Assembly: GCA_026692885.1 (NCBI GenBank)
Contig: JAPLNJ010001144.1
Span: forward strand, 1-30,345
Direction: 5' to 3'
DNA from: Planctomycetota bacterium
Lineage (GTDB): Bacteria; Planctomycetota; Planctomycetia; Pirellulales; Pirellulaceae
Length of the DNA: 30,345 bases
Below the pieces are notes generated by a model. That model was not told the DNA's origin and did not search any database. It worked only from the letters and a program-made list of their open reading frames with translations. This document shows, piece after piece, positions 16,159-26,002 of the stretch (position 1 is the first letter of the stretch; each line of letters begins with the position of its first letter). Made by a program: the position numbers and the translations under genes.

Positions 16159-17550
16159 ATGCTGACAGAGATGCGCATCGAGAATTTCAAGGCTTGGAGA
16201 GACACTGGTTCGCTACGTCTTGCGCCGTTGACCGTTCTCTTTGGGGCCAACAGCGCCGGGAAGAGCAGCCTTGGCCAGTTCCTGCTGATGCTGAAGCAGA
16301 CGGCACAGTCGCCAGATCGCTCGCGGGTCCTTCATCCCGGCGGTGACGAGAAGACTCCGATCGACCTGGGTTCCTACACCGACCTGATTCATCGGCACGA
16401 AACTACTCGAAACCTCAAGTTCGAAGTCGCCTGGAAAGCACCAACGCCGGTAGGTTTCGAGAACGCCCTGAACAAGAAACAGTCAATGAACGCAGACCAG
16501 TTCAAATTCTCCTGCTGCATCGGGATGGGCGAAGCCGCTAAGCTGAACTGCAAGGACTTCACCTATACCCTGATGCAAAACGAGAAAACGATCGAGGTGC
16601 ACTTCGGCCCACACCCCTCGGAGCCTACGAAATATGACCTGGCCGCGACAGGTTACAAACTAAAGCGTAAGCGGGGGAGGGGGTGGTCCTTGCCTGCCGC
16701 GACGCGATTTTACGGATTTCCGGATGAGGTGCAAGCCTATTTCCAGAACGCAAACTTCGTGTCGGATCTAGCACTTGAACTGGAGAAGCAGTTGGGTCGG
16801 TTGCTCTATCTGGGGCCGTTGCGGGAGCCCCCGAAACGTTCCTACACCTGGACCGGTGAGGAGCCAGAAAGCGTCGGCTACCGGGGGGAGTACGCCGTGC
16901 TGGCCGCGCTGTCCGGGGCCAAACGGCAGTTGAGCGCTGGCGTGAGAAAACACAGACGCAAGCTGCAGACGCATTTGGCAGAGTGGTTGAAACAATTGGG
17001 GTTGATTCACGAATTTGAGTTGGTTCCGATTGCCGCCGGTCGGCGCGAGTACGAGGTGCTGCTACGTCAGACGCCCGATTCCAGTCCGGTCAAACTGCCC
17101 GACGTGGGATTCGGCGTGTCGCAGGTGTTACCGGTGTTGGTGCAGTGTCTGTGTGTCCGTCCGCATAGCACGATCATCATGGAGCAGCCGGAGATTCACC
17201 TGCATCCATCCGTCCAGATGGGCCTGGCGGACATCTTCCTGGAGACGATTCGAATTCTTGAGGAAGGCGAGGACCGTTGCGTGCAGTTGATTGTGGAGAG
17301 CCATTCTGAGTATTTGCTCAGGCGACTGCAGCGGCGGATTGCCGAAGGCGTGGTGTCCCCAGATGAAGTGGCGATCTACTTTTGCAGGCGTCAGGGGGAA
17401 GGATCGGTGATGGAAGAACTGCGCACGAACAAGCATGGGGCCATCGAGAACTGGCCCGCTGATTTCTTCGGTGACCAAATGGACGACGTCGTGGCGCGAC
17501 AGATGAAGGAGTTGGAAGGCCATTCCCAGGAGAACCCCGATGCCGACTAG
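16159..17550 (+). CDS. AAA (OLD/ABC-like, DUF3696-type) ATPase of a three-gene operon
   Basis: The protein has 463 residues. Walker A is GANSAGKS at 29-36, directly after an N-terminal MRIENFKAW strand as in OLD, RecF and SMC-like ATPases. GFGVSQVLPVL at about 317-327 is the signature-like region. The Walker B-like segment IIMEQPEIHLHP puts Glu342 and Glu345 in the usual EEPE positions, with Gln at 343. VESHSEYLLRRL (379-390) is the switch/His region. The C-terminal ENWPADFFGD resembles the DUF3696 tail. These ATPases drive many defence systems and couple ATP use to partner nucleases. I chose ATG 16159; 16171 is also possible, and neither has a strong binding site. The gene overlaps the next by 11 nt. 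Confidence 0.9.
   Translation: MLTEMRIENFKAWRDTGSLRLAPLTVLFGANSAGKSSLGQFLLMLKQTAQSPDRSRVLHPGGDEKTPIDLGSYTDLIHRHETTRNLKFEVAWKAPTPVGFENALNKKQSMNADQFKFSCCIGMGEAAKLNCKDFTYTLMQNEKTIEVHFGPHPSEPTKYDLAATGYKLKRKRGRGWSLPAATRFYGFPDEVQAYFQNANFVSDLALELEKQLGRLLYLGPLREPPKRSYTWTGEEPESVGYRGEYAVLAALSGAKRQLSAGVRKHRRKLQTHLAEWLKQLGLIHEFELVPIAAGRREYEVLLRQTPDSSPVKLPDVGFGVSQVLPVLVQCLCVRPHSTIIMEQPEIHLHPSVQMGLADIFLETIRILEEGEDRCVQLIVESHSEYLLRRLQRRIAEGVVSPDEVAIYFCRRQGEGSVMEELRTNKHGAIENWPADFFGDQMDDVVARQMKELEGHSQENPDAD
17528..17533 (+). promoter_or_regulatory. Ribosome binding site of the PIN-like gene, inside the ATPase gene
   Basis: AGGAGA lies 6 nt before the ATG at 17540 and within the last codons of the ATPase gene. 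It decides the start and suggests coupled translation. Confidence 0.75.
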
Positions 17551-18094
17551 ACGCGGGGCGAAAGCGGCCATCGTCGATACGAACGTGCTTCTGGTTGCCG
17601 ATGGCAAGCAAGTGGATATCAGTAGGGAAGGATGCAGCTGTTGCATATTGGCCCTGCAATTACTCATGAAACAGGGCCGTATTGCGGTGGATGAAGCTGG
17701 AGCCATCCTACGGGAATACCTCAAGAAAACGAAACCCTGGAATCCCCAGAAGGTTGGTGAGCTATTTCTGAAGTGGGTCCTCGACAACCATTACAACGAG
17801 GCGCGATGTGATCGCATTCCCATCACGCCCCGTGTTGATGATTCCGAAGACTACGAAGAGTTTCCGCGCGATGAGCGGCTGCAGCGTTTTGAGCGTGCGG
17901 ATCGTAAGTTTGTGGCCGTGGCCCTGGCGCATCCGCAACGTCCGGCGATCCAGGAGGCCTCGGATACCGATTTCTACGAGTTTCGGGAGGTGCTCGCGGA
18001 ACATGGCGTAAGAGTCGATTTTCTGTGCGAAAGTGATCTGCGGCGACTCTATCACCGCAAGCACGCAGAGCAAGCGAGAGACACGCATGACTGA
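17540..18094 (+). CDS. PIN-like nuclease, second gene of the ATPase/nuclease/ligase operon
   Basis: The protein has 184 residues. The N-terminal AIVDTNVLLVADG (Asp13, Asn15) is a typical first strand of a PIN domain. Further acidic residues fall in the expected order: IAVDEAGAILREY (Asp51, Glu52), ADRKFVAVALAHP (Asp121) and ASDTDF (Asp142, Asp144). PIN domains are Mg-dependent ribonucleases, seen in VapC toxins and RNA-processing enzymes, though some cut DNA. It is longer than VapC (about 130-140 residues), with an insert around 62-115. It overlaps the ATPase gene by 11 nt and the ligase gene by 8 nt. Catalysis is inferred from the motifs; the target is unknown. No VapB-like antitoxin is adjacent. 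Confidence 0.75.
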   Translation: MPTRRGAKAAIVDTNVLLVADGKQVDISREGCSCCILALQLLMKQGRIAVDEAGAILREYLKKTKPWNPQKVGELFLKWVLDNHYNEARCDRIPITPRVDDSEDYEEFPRDERLQRFERADRKFVAVALAHPQRPAIQEASDTDFYEFREVLAEHGVRVDFLCESDLRRLYHRKHAEQARDTHD

Positions 18095-18800
18095 GTTTAT
18101 GAAGTTTCCACGCACGTCCCATCTGGCGTGGCTATCGGCGGGCAGTTCTCGCGACGACAAGGTGCTGGACGCGGCGGAGCGAGACGCATTCTTGGGCCAA
18201 GCTATCGTGATCGAAGAGAAAATCGACGGCGCCAACATTGGGATTTCCTTCACCGAGGATCTTGCCATGCGAGTCCAGAATCGCGGTCAGTGGATCAACT
18301 GCGAGACGGGTGGCCAATTCACGCACTTGCACGCCTGGATTGGGCCGCGTAGCGACCGGTTGCTTGATCTCTTGGGGACCACTCACATCCTGTTCGGGGA
18401 GTGGTGCTACGCCCGCCATAGTGTTGGTTACGATCGACTTCCTGATTGGTTCGTGGTATTCGACGTGTATGACCACGGAGCAAGGCGGTTCTGGAGTACG
18501 TTGCATCGCAACGAGTTGGCGCGCCAAGCGGACTTGTCGGTCGTCCCCGCAATCGACTTAGGAACGTTTGGGATGACTGAATTGATGGGGCTCTTATCCA
18601 GACAGTCGGCGTTTGGCTCAGGGCCTGTTGAGGGCCTCTACCTGAGATGTGAGAGCCAAGGTTTCCTGGACGCTCGTGCCAAACTCGTTCGTCCCGGCTT
18701 CGTCGAGCAACTGGGCGAGCATTGGTCGCGTGGTTCACGGCAAGTCAACCGCCTTGATTATGCCCTGCCGTCCCCCGCCTGCCCGCTGCCTCAGAAGTGA
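18087..18800 (+). CDS. RNA ligase-family nucleotidyltransferase, third gene of the operon
   Basis: The protein has 237 residues. The covalent nucleotidyltransferase motifs are all present in order. Motif I is EKIDGAN with Lys45 as the AMP acceptor. Motif III is LFGEW (102-106) and IIIa is FVVFDVYD (122-129). Motif IV is VEGLYLR (181-187) and motif V is AKLVRPGF (198-205). This is the core of the PF09414-type RNA ligase family (Rnl2-like) without an added C-terminal domain, so end-healing would have to come from elsewhere. A DNA ligase activity cannot be excluded. The ATG at 18087 overlaps the PIN stop (ATGACTGA). It converges with ligA, 124 bp away. Confidence 0.85.
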   Translation: MTEFMKFPRTSHLAWLSAGSSRDDKVLDAAERDAFLGQAIVIEEKIDGANIGISFTEDLAMRVQNRGQWINCETGGQFTHLHAWIGPRSDRLLDLLGTTHILFGEWCYARHSVGYDRLPDWFVVFDVYDHGARRFWSTLHRNELARQADLSVVPAIDLGTFGMTELMGLLSRQSAFGSGPVEGLYLRCESQGFLDARAKLVRPGFVEQLGEHWSRGSRQVNRLDYALPSPACPLPQK

Positions 18801-18924
18801 CTCGCGACTCCGTCTGCTGACCACCCCCGGCTCGGCCTGGGTTCTTGCGCCCCCCCGTACTTATATGCACGCAGTACCATTGCGATTGGAGTTTCTCGTG
18901 GGAGCGAGGACGATGCGGGCGTGG
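18801..18924. other. Convergent intergenic space between the RNA ligase-like gene and ligA
   Basis: The 124-bp space is C-rich on the + strand. I see no clear hairpin-plus-T terminator for either gene. Confidence 0.5.
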
Positions 18925-20958
<2,034 letters not shown>

Positions 20959-21018
20959 CTACCTTAGGAACGGCCGGAAGATTGCTTCGGCACTTGCTGT
21001 TCCGCCCCTCACCCCAAC

Positions 21019-21530
21019 CCTAGGGTAATGCAAAGTTGGGGTTGGCGCAGGAAAGCAATCGGGCGGGTATTGTTTACGGAAATTGGGCGGCAAAGACGGT
21101 GGATGTTCCTGGTTTTCTCGCCCCGAAGGGGCCAAAACAAATCAGCCCAGGGCACAGCGTTGCGGCGACAGCCGCAGAGCGACGCCCTGGGTACGGGTTC
21201 GAAGCAACCTGGTAGCCCTGAAAGGGCGAAACAAGGCGGTTCCTCTCACGCGCATCGTTCGTCAGACGTAACCAAGGCTTGTTTCGCCCCTTCAGGGCTA
21301 GTGTTCTCAATCCTCTCATAACCCAGGGCGGCGCTACGCGGCGAACGCCGCTCCGCTCTGCCCTGGGCTGCTATGTGGCTGCCCCTATCGGGGCGAAAAC
21401 CTGTCAATCAGGATCAGGGTGTTGTCTCGATTTGTCATGTGCGACTTTTCGGGGCAAGCAGCGAAACAGGCTTTCGCCCTTGCCACCGTGCCAATTTCCC
21501 ATGTCAACCCAAACTTTGCATCGCCCTAGG
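21019..21530. repeat. Large imperfect palindrome (about 512 bp) with CCTAGG ends
   Basis: The outer ends are inverted repeats of about 27 nt (21019-21045 and 21504-21530), reading CCTAGGG...GCAAAGTTGGGGTTG on the left. Inner arms at about 21116-21238 and 21276-21398 are imperfectly complementary over about 120 nt. They share CAGCCCAGGGC, CGCCCTGGGT and GCCCTGAA(A)GGGCGAAACAAG. The centre is near 21257. No coding sequence is convincing. The right arm (21390-21520) is repeated in inverted orientation at 26003-26134. It sits between ligA and the SDR gene. Confidence 0.75.
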
Positions 21531-21541
21531 CACAGCCCACC

Positions 21542-22333
21542 CTACGAGCTGTGCTGGAAGCCGCCGTTGACTGGAATTACTTGGCCGGTGATGAAGGACG
21601 CGGCAGGCGAGGCTAGGAATCGCGCCACGCGCGCCACGTCTTCCGGCGTCCCCCAGCGTGCAAGCAACGATTCGCGGCAGGCACGCGCTTGCCAATATTC
21701 CGACGCGTGTGTGCCCCACGCCGTCTTGATCCAACCAGGCGCCAGGCAGTTCACTCGCACTTGCGGCGCCAGCGACCGGGCCAGGCTCTTGCTGAAGGCG
21801 ATCACCGCACCCTTGATCGCTCCGAACATCTCACCGCTGTCCCCGGCCATGCCCGCTTCGACCTGATCCCAACCCATGTTCAAGATCACACTGCCAGGCG
21901 CTGCAGTGGACTCTGTCGCTGTGCCGGACTGTTGCATCCGACGGCCAATTGACCGCGAGAGACGCACGGTGGCCAGGACGTCGACTTGCCAGAGACGTTC
22001 CAGTTTCTCCTCGAATGACCACCCGGCCGCTTCGCCGGTCAATACATCGGCCCCGGCGTTGTTGACCCAGATGTCCACGCCGTTCCGCCAGTTCCAGGCA
22101 TCGTCCACCAGTGACTCATGACTCGACGGATCGGCCAAATCGGCCAAAGCAACATGGGCGCCAACACCGCGGTCCCGAATGGCTGCTGCCGTCGCCTCAG
22201 CAGCGTCGCGATTGACTCGGGCGTGGACCAAAACGTCCGCTCCGGCGTCAGCGAGTTCGCAGGCGATGGCGCGACCGATGCCGCTGGACGACCCGGTAAC
22301 CACGGCGACTTTGCCAGTCAGATCGCAACTCAC
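21542..22333 (-). CDS. SDR-fold oxidoreductase-like protein lacking the usual catalytic Tyr
   Basis: The 263-residue protein has the short-chain dehydrogenase fold: cofactor motif TGSSSGIG at 13-20, NNAG at 91-94, and the C-terminal PGWIKTAW segment. The usual catalytic YxxxK is FGAIK (Phe170, Lys174). The serine strand, normally NISS, reads NMGWDQ (152-157). It is therefore unlikely to act as a normal SDR unless it uses other residues. The overall segment GDSGEMFGAIKGAV is well conserved in form, so it may be a related subfamily rather than a decayed gene. The start is GTG at 22333, 8 nt after AAAGGA. The stop codon falls inside the 17-nt repeat shared with 8287-8303. Confidence 0.85.
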   Translation of the reverse strand: MSCDLTGKVAVVTGSSSGIGRAIACELADAGADVLVHARVNRDAAEATAAAIRDRGVGAHVALADLADPSSHESLVDDAWNWRNGVDIWVNNAGADVLTGEAAGWSFEEKLERLWQVDVLATVRLSRSIGRRMQQSGTATESTAAPGSVILNMGWDQVEAGMAGDSGEMFGAIKGAVIAFSKSLARSLAPQVRVNCLAPGWIKTAWGTHASEYWQARACRESLLARWGTPEDVARVARFLASPAASFITGQVIPVNGGFQHSS

Positions 22334-22442
22334 GCGTCAGGTCCTTTCGTGTGTGTCGGAAGCTGGCCGTATTGTAACGCGCCGTGCCAATATCGCAGTA
22401 GGGTCTTGCGGGTGAGGCTTTTCAGACGGAAGCTCGTTCGGA

Positions 22443-22462
22443 GTCAGGCTGGAAAGCCTGAC
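22443..22462. repeat. Small hairpin (AGGCTTTCC type) in the SDR upstream region
   Basis: GTCAGGCT and AGCCTGAC form a perfect 8-bp stem with a 4-nt loop. The sequence context (GTAGGTCAGGCTTTCC on the opposite strand) resembles a dispersed planctomycete repeat. It lies between the SDR start and the hairpin at 22562. Confidence 0.5.
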
Positions 22463-22561
22463 CTACGTGTTCGGCATTAACTCCTGGCCTCGCTGGCCGA
22501 GGACCTGACCTTGACAGACAGACTGCGGACCTGACCCTCGTGCCACTTTTCTTGCCTTATT

Positions 22562-22639
22562 CGCACGGATGGCAGAGCCAGAGCACGGATTTCTTTCTCA
22601 TCTGCTCTTCATCCGTGCTCTGGCTCTGCCATCCGCGCG
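22562..22639. repeat. Hairpin of the GGATGGCAGAGCCAGAGCAC repeat family
   Basis: The arms 22562-22590 and 22611-22639 (29 nt, one mismatch) enclose a 20-nt loop. The arm starts CGCACGGATGGCAGAGCCAG. It is the cleanest of three occurrences; the others are at 6770-6857 (both arms, left one degenerate) and 8731-8759 (one arm). It lies about 70 bp after the stop codon of the glycosidase-like gene (minus strand), so it could influence that transcript's 3' end. Confidence 0.85.
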
Positions 22640-22710
22640 AGAACCAAGACCTGGAAGATCCAAGTCTGAGTCAACACGGCGTTTTCAAGCCGCCGGGCTG
22701 CCCCCGCTCA

Positions 22711-24738
22711 TCATCGCTCGGTGCGCACCAACAGCAGCGACTGCCGTCCTGCGAGCAAGATCGGCAGGCGGCCCGCAGCGTCTGGCTGGCACGCGCGAAT
22801 CTCGGCCGTCGCGGGGTCCAGCGTCTGCCAGCGTCCCGCCGGATCGCCGCCCAGATGCCCGCGGTAGTCCTCGCGGCCGACATTCGCCAGCAGCAGGATT
22901 TCCTGACCGTCGCGAAAGAACCGCCCCAAGGCGATGCGTTCCGATGGCGGCTCGAGTCGGTGCCTCGCGGTTACGCGTTCGAGCAGGCTGCCTCGCTGCT
23001 CCGGTGTGTCCAGCAGGACGGCACCTCCGGCCGCCCGCAATGCGTCGGCGACTTTGCCGGCCGCCGCGGGCAACTCGCAACCTTCGGGCACCACGATTGT
23101 CTGGTATCGGCGACCGTGGATCTCCAGGGCTCCGTCCGGCGCGACTTTCCCCCCGGCCAGGAACTCGTGGTCGATCAACGTGAAGGGAATCTGATGCCGC
23201 TGGAGCGTTTGGCCCAGACGCAGGAAGGACGAGACAATGCGTCGCGCACGCGGCGATTGCGATTCCAGCCGCAACGGCTCGGCGGTCGGCAAATATTCGG
23301 CCCACAAGTCGTAGATCGGATAGTACAGCAACACCTGAGGCGCCGGCTGCGCCGCGCGGAGCACCGCGTTCAGTCGGCCCACGTAGTCGCCGTAAGCCCG
23401 GTAGATCTCGGCCGAGCGATCGCCGAGGCCGTAATACAACGTGAACTCGGTGACGCCCCAGGCCGCCTGCCACGCGGCGGTGGCCTGCATCTCCGGCAGT
23501 CCCGCGGGTCCGGCACCGCCCATTTTTTGGCTGAAGTCGCTAACCTCGGTCATCACGCGCCGCCCGCCATTGAGCACCGCCGCCGAAGCCGGCAGCCCGG
23601 CCGTCAGCCAACCGCTGTGAAGCACCGCTTCCGGATCCGAGGTCAGCACGTCCAACCCAGGCACGTCCAGCTTCGTCAGGACCTTCAGGCCGTTGCCCTC
23701 CAGGGCGACGTGATGCAGCAGGGCCTCTTCCCAGAGACTATGCCCGGACGAGGCGATCCGATGGTCGCCACACCAGCGTTGCAGCGCACCAAAATAGCGG
23801 TCGGCCACCAAGTCGGCGATCAACTGCCAGAATTGCCGGCGCACCTGGCGATCCTCCGGCGCGTCGCCGGCAAACAAGCTGCGCCGTTGCGGCAGCAGGT
23901 CTTCCCCATAACGCTGCTGGTACCGCGCGGGCAGATCGTAGCACCAGGGCACACAGGGCAGCAGGCGGATCGCCGGGTCGATCGGATCCAACACCGGAAC
24001 TCGGCTGCGCGCGGGCTCGGGGATCTGGCCGAGGTTGACGGCAATCAGCGACGGTTCGTCGGTGAACATGGCTTGAATCGTGCGGCCGAAAAACGGTTCC
24101 AACCGCTGCGAGTAGGCCTCGTGCGTCTTGGCGATAAAACACTGCGTGGCCCGGTCGTCCAACAGGTTCACGTACCGCCGCGCCGCATGATAATTATTAC
24201 TGGCATGGGTGTACTCATACGCAGGTCGCAGGATCAGGGGGTCCGCCAGCGATGCGTCGAACGCCAACTCCTGCGCCTCATACTGACGGTTCTCGGCCAA
24301 GACTAGTCCGCCGGCCGCGCCGCTGGGATAGCCGTGTTCATCGTACAACCAGACGACCAGGCCCAACTGCTCGCACTGCTGGATGCCGGCGAGCAGGGCT
24401 TTCCAATTTGCCTCGGAACGCAGATAGTCCTGAAATGCCACGTTGCAGACCACGCCGCCCAGTCCGCGTTCCAGGTAGTAGCGCATGCCGTCCACCGGCA
24501 GCCGGCTCGGCTCCTTCGCATTCAGCATCTGCTCGATTCCCTCGGGCATCGCCCGTCGCGAATCGAGCCCATGCACGATCTGCAGCGGGCGGCAGCTGGC
24601 CGGGGGCTGCTTCCAGTCAGGCAACCAACCTGCAGGGACGCCCGCCGTTGCGGCAGTTGCCGACTTCTCATCCGCGTTTAGCAGGGTGCCGGATGCAGAA
24701 ATCCCGATACACGCAAGAACGGAAATCACGGACTTCAT
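22711..24738 (-). CDS. Secreted glycosidase-like protein (GH106/alpha-L-rhamnosidase-like)
   Basis: The protein has 675 residues. The signal peptide is MKSVISVLACIGISASG, with the start at 24738 supported by AGGAGA 8 nt upstream; the ORF itself extends to 24771. LYDEHGYPSGAAGG at 131-144 is a motif I associate with the GH106-like TIM-barrel glycosidases. FTDEPS (225-230) and SGHSLWEE (331-338) supply candidate catalytic acids. The rest has mixed alpha/beta features with a C-terminal beta region. It is shorter than full GH106 rhamnosidases, so the exact family and substrate are uncertain. The clustering with sulfatases, GH81, ThuA and Gfo/Idh/MocA genes fits degradation of a complex polysaccharide. 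Confidence 0.6.
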   Translation of the reverse strand: MKSVISVLACIGISASGTLLNADEKSATAATAGVPAGWLPDWKQPPASCRPLQIVHGLDSRRAMPEGIEQMLNAKEPSRLPVDGMRYYLERGLGGVVCNVAFQDYLRSEANWKALLAGIQQCEQLGLVVWLYDEHGYPSGAAGGLVLAENRQYEAQELAFDASLADPLILRPAYEYTHASNNYHAARRYVNLLDDRATQCFIAKTHEAYSQRLEPFFGRTIQAMFTDEPSLIAVNLGQIPEPARSRVPVLDPIDPAIRLLPCVPWCYDLPARYQQRYGEDLLPQRRSLFAGDAPEDRQVRRQFWQLIADLVADRYFGALQRWCGDHRIASSGHSLWEEALLHHVALEGNGLKVLTKLDVPGLDVLTSDPEAVLHSGWLTAGLPASAAVLNGGRRVMTEVSDFSQKMGGAGPAGLPEMQATAAWQAAWGVTEFTLYYGLGDRSAEIYRAYGDYVGRLNAVLRAAQPAPQVLLYYPIYDLWAEYLPTAEPLRLESQSPRARRIVSSFLRLGQTLQRHQIPFTLIDHEFLAGGKVAPDGALEIHGRRYQTIVVPEGCELPAAAGKVADALRAAGGAVLLDTPEQRGSLLERVTARHRLEPPSERIALGRFFRDGQEILLLANVGREDYRGHLGGDPAGRWQTLDPATAEIRACQPDAAGRLPILLAGRQSLLLVRTER

Positions 24739-24814
24739 CGTGAACTTCTCCTGGAAGGAACGACGTTTCAATGGACCAACGAGACTCGAAGACTCGATTC
24801 GAGTCGCAGGCCCC

Positions 24815-25059
24815 TTAGCACCAAACGGTACTTTGGCCCCTGCGCGTGAAGAATGAGACTTAACGGTTCAGCAAGGGCGTGGGACAAGGGGTCAGACGTA
24901 CAGATTTCAGTTTTCGCGGTCGTGTGTCCAAGCATACGGAAAGCCTCCTGCCCGCGAAAACTGAAATCTGTACGTCTGACCCCAGCTGGCGGTCCATCTC
25001 TGCGAAACCGTAAGAGCCGATTCTTAACAGGGACAACCCTGAAAGCCGCTGGGCGCTAG
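24815..25059. repeat. CTAG-bounded palindromic element, copy C (245 bp, divergent)
   Basis: It begins TTAGCACCAAACGG and ends CGCCCAGCGGC...-type sequence with CTAG at 25056-25059; the right end is degraded. It keeps the subterminal GAATGAG / GATTCTT blocks and the inner 32-32-32 hairpin (24888-24983). It is more diverged from A than B is. Its terminal CTA (25056-25058) is the stop codon of the ThuA gene read on the minus strand. Confidence 0.85.
24888..24983. repeat. Inner 32-32-32 nt perfect hairpin of copy C
   Basis: The arms 24888-24919 and 24952-24983 are perfectly complementary over 32 nt, with a 32-nt loop 24920-24951. Compared with copy A the arm differs at positions 4, 18, 23, 24, 25 and 28. 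Every change is matched in the opposite arm. The loops are unrelated. Confidence 0.9.
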
Positions 25060-25802
25060 ATTCGCTTGGCGCACCACAGCAGGCCCCGCCGCAGAACTTC
25101 GCGGAAGTTCGAATCGACCCACGTTTGATTGTCGTGCCCGGACTCGCAGCAGAAGACGCGGGATTTCTTGTACTGCCGCGTCCACCCCAAGGTCTTCATG
25201 CTCTTGGAGTGGTCGGTGTTCAGCAGAATCTCGCTCCCCGCGCCGGCGTCGGCCATGGTGTAGCTCTCGTCGACCATATCCCACGACTTGATGCCCTGGG
25301 TGATCGGGTGCTGAGCGTTGACCACATTGACGTGCAGTTTCTGATCGTGGAAATAGCCGAACTTCCGGTCGGCGATACCCATGATGTCCGTCCACACCTG
25401 CCACTGCGGATACGCTAGTAATGCATGGTGCAGCACCAGGATGCCTTGCTCCGTGCTGCCCAAGTGCTCCAGCGCCTCCAATGCCTTGCCCTGAGGAGTG
25501 GGCATGAGCATGTGGTAGAAGAGCACCACGTCGTACCCGTCCCGCACGTCCGGTGGCGACGCCACGAACTGGTCCATCGTCCGCAGAGTCGCCTGGATCC
25601 CTGCCAGCGATTGGAACAACTTCTGAAAATTCGGCTCGTCGTATCCGTGTCCTCCCGTGAGCACCACGACCTTGACGGCCGGCGCGTCGGCCAGGGCCGC
25701 GGCCAGCAGCCCACGCGACAATAACGGCGGCACCGCCAGTCCGGCCAGCGCGGCGCGGCGCAGAAACTCACGGCGCGTGGATGTGGGGGATGGATTGTGC
25801 AT
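25056..25802 (-). CDS. Tat-exported ThuA-domain protein
   Basis: The protein has 248 residues. The Tat signal TRREFLRRAALAG (9-21) is followed by a hydrophobic stretch. The ThuA-like (trehalose utilisation, class I glutamine amidotransferase-like fold) features are VVVLTGGHGYDEPNFQ (46-60), VLFYHMLMPTPQGKALEAL, and HALLAYPQWQVWTDIMG. Further on are AQHPITQGIKSW and CCESGHDNQTW. The family function is poorly defined; members often accompany sugar oxidoreductases. GGAG lies 8 nt before the ATG. The upstream DNA keeps the tail of a lost Gfo/Idh/MocA gene. The last codon and stop lie within repeat copy C, so the C-terminus (WCAKRI) may have been set by that repeat. Confidence 0.9.
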   Translation of the reverse strand: MHNPSPTSTRREFLRRAALAGLAVPPLLSRGLLAAALADAPAVKVVVLTGGHGYDEPNFQKLFQSLAGIQATLRTMDQFVASPPDVRDGYDVVLFYHMLMPTPQGKALEALEHLGSTEQGILVLHHALLAYPQWQVWTDIMGIADRKFGYFHDQKLHVNVVNAQHPITQGIKSWDMVDESYTMADAGAGSEILLNTDHSKSMKTLGWTRQYKKSRVFCCESGHDNQTWVDSNFREVLRRGLLWCAKRI

Positions 25803-25831
25803 TGATGACTCTCCTTCTGGTGTTGGTGTTG

Positions 25832-25888
25832 CTAAAGCTCCCAAGGCTCGCGGTGAGCGCGATCCAAAAAGCCGTTCGCCTCTGAATC
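25832..25888 (-). pseudogene. Tail of a lost Gfo/Idh/MocA gene
   Basis: Read on the minus strand this encodes DSEANGFLDRAHREPWEL followed by TAG. It matches the C-terminus of the intact oxidoreductase at 27024-28244 (DEEANRFLDRARREPWQL) at 14 of 18 residues. Upstream of position 25888 the similarity stops and repeat DNA begins at about 26003. It ends 29 nt before the ThuA ATG, as expected for a former operon neighbour. The rest of the gene is missing. Confidence 0.75.
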
Positions 25889-26002
25889 ATTCGCAAACGC
25901 CGTCCGGCCAGGATTCCCTTGTAGCGGCCGTTGCAGTTGGTCTCGGCCCAGGCTCGAACGGCGCAGCGGAGGCCTTTGCAGTTCGGCGAAGGACGCACCC
26001 GA

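Noticed and set aside
22540..24306. 588-residue + frame
   Set aside because: Antisense to the glycosidase-like gene; no recognisable motifs.
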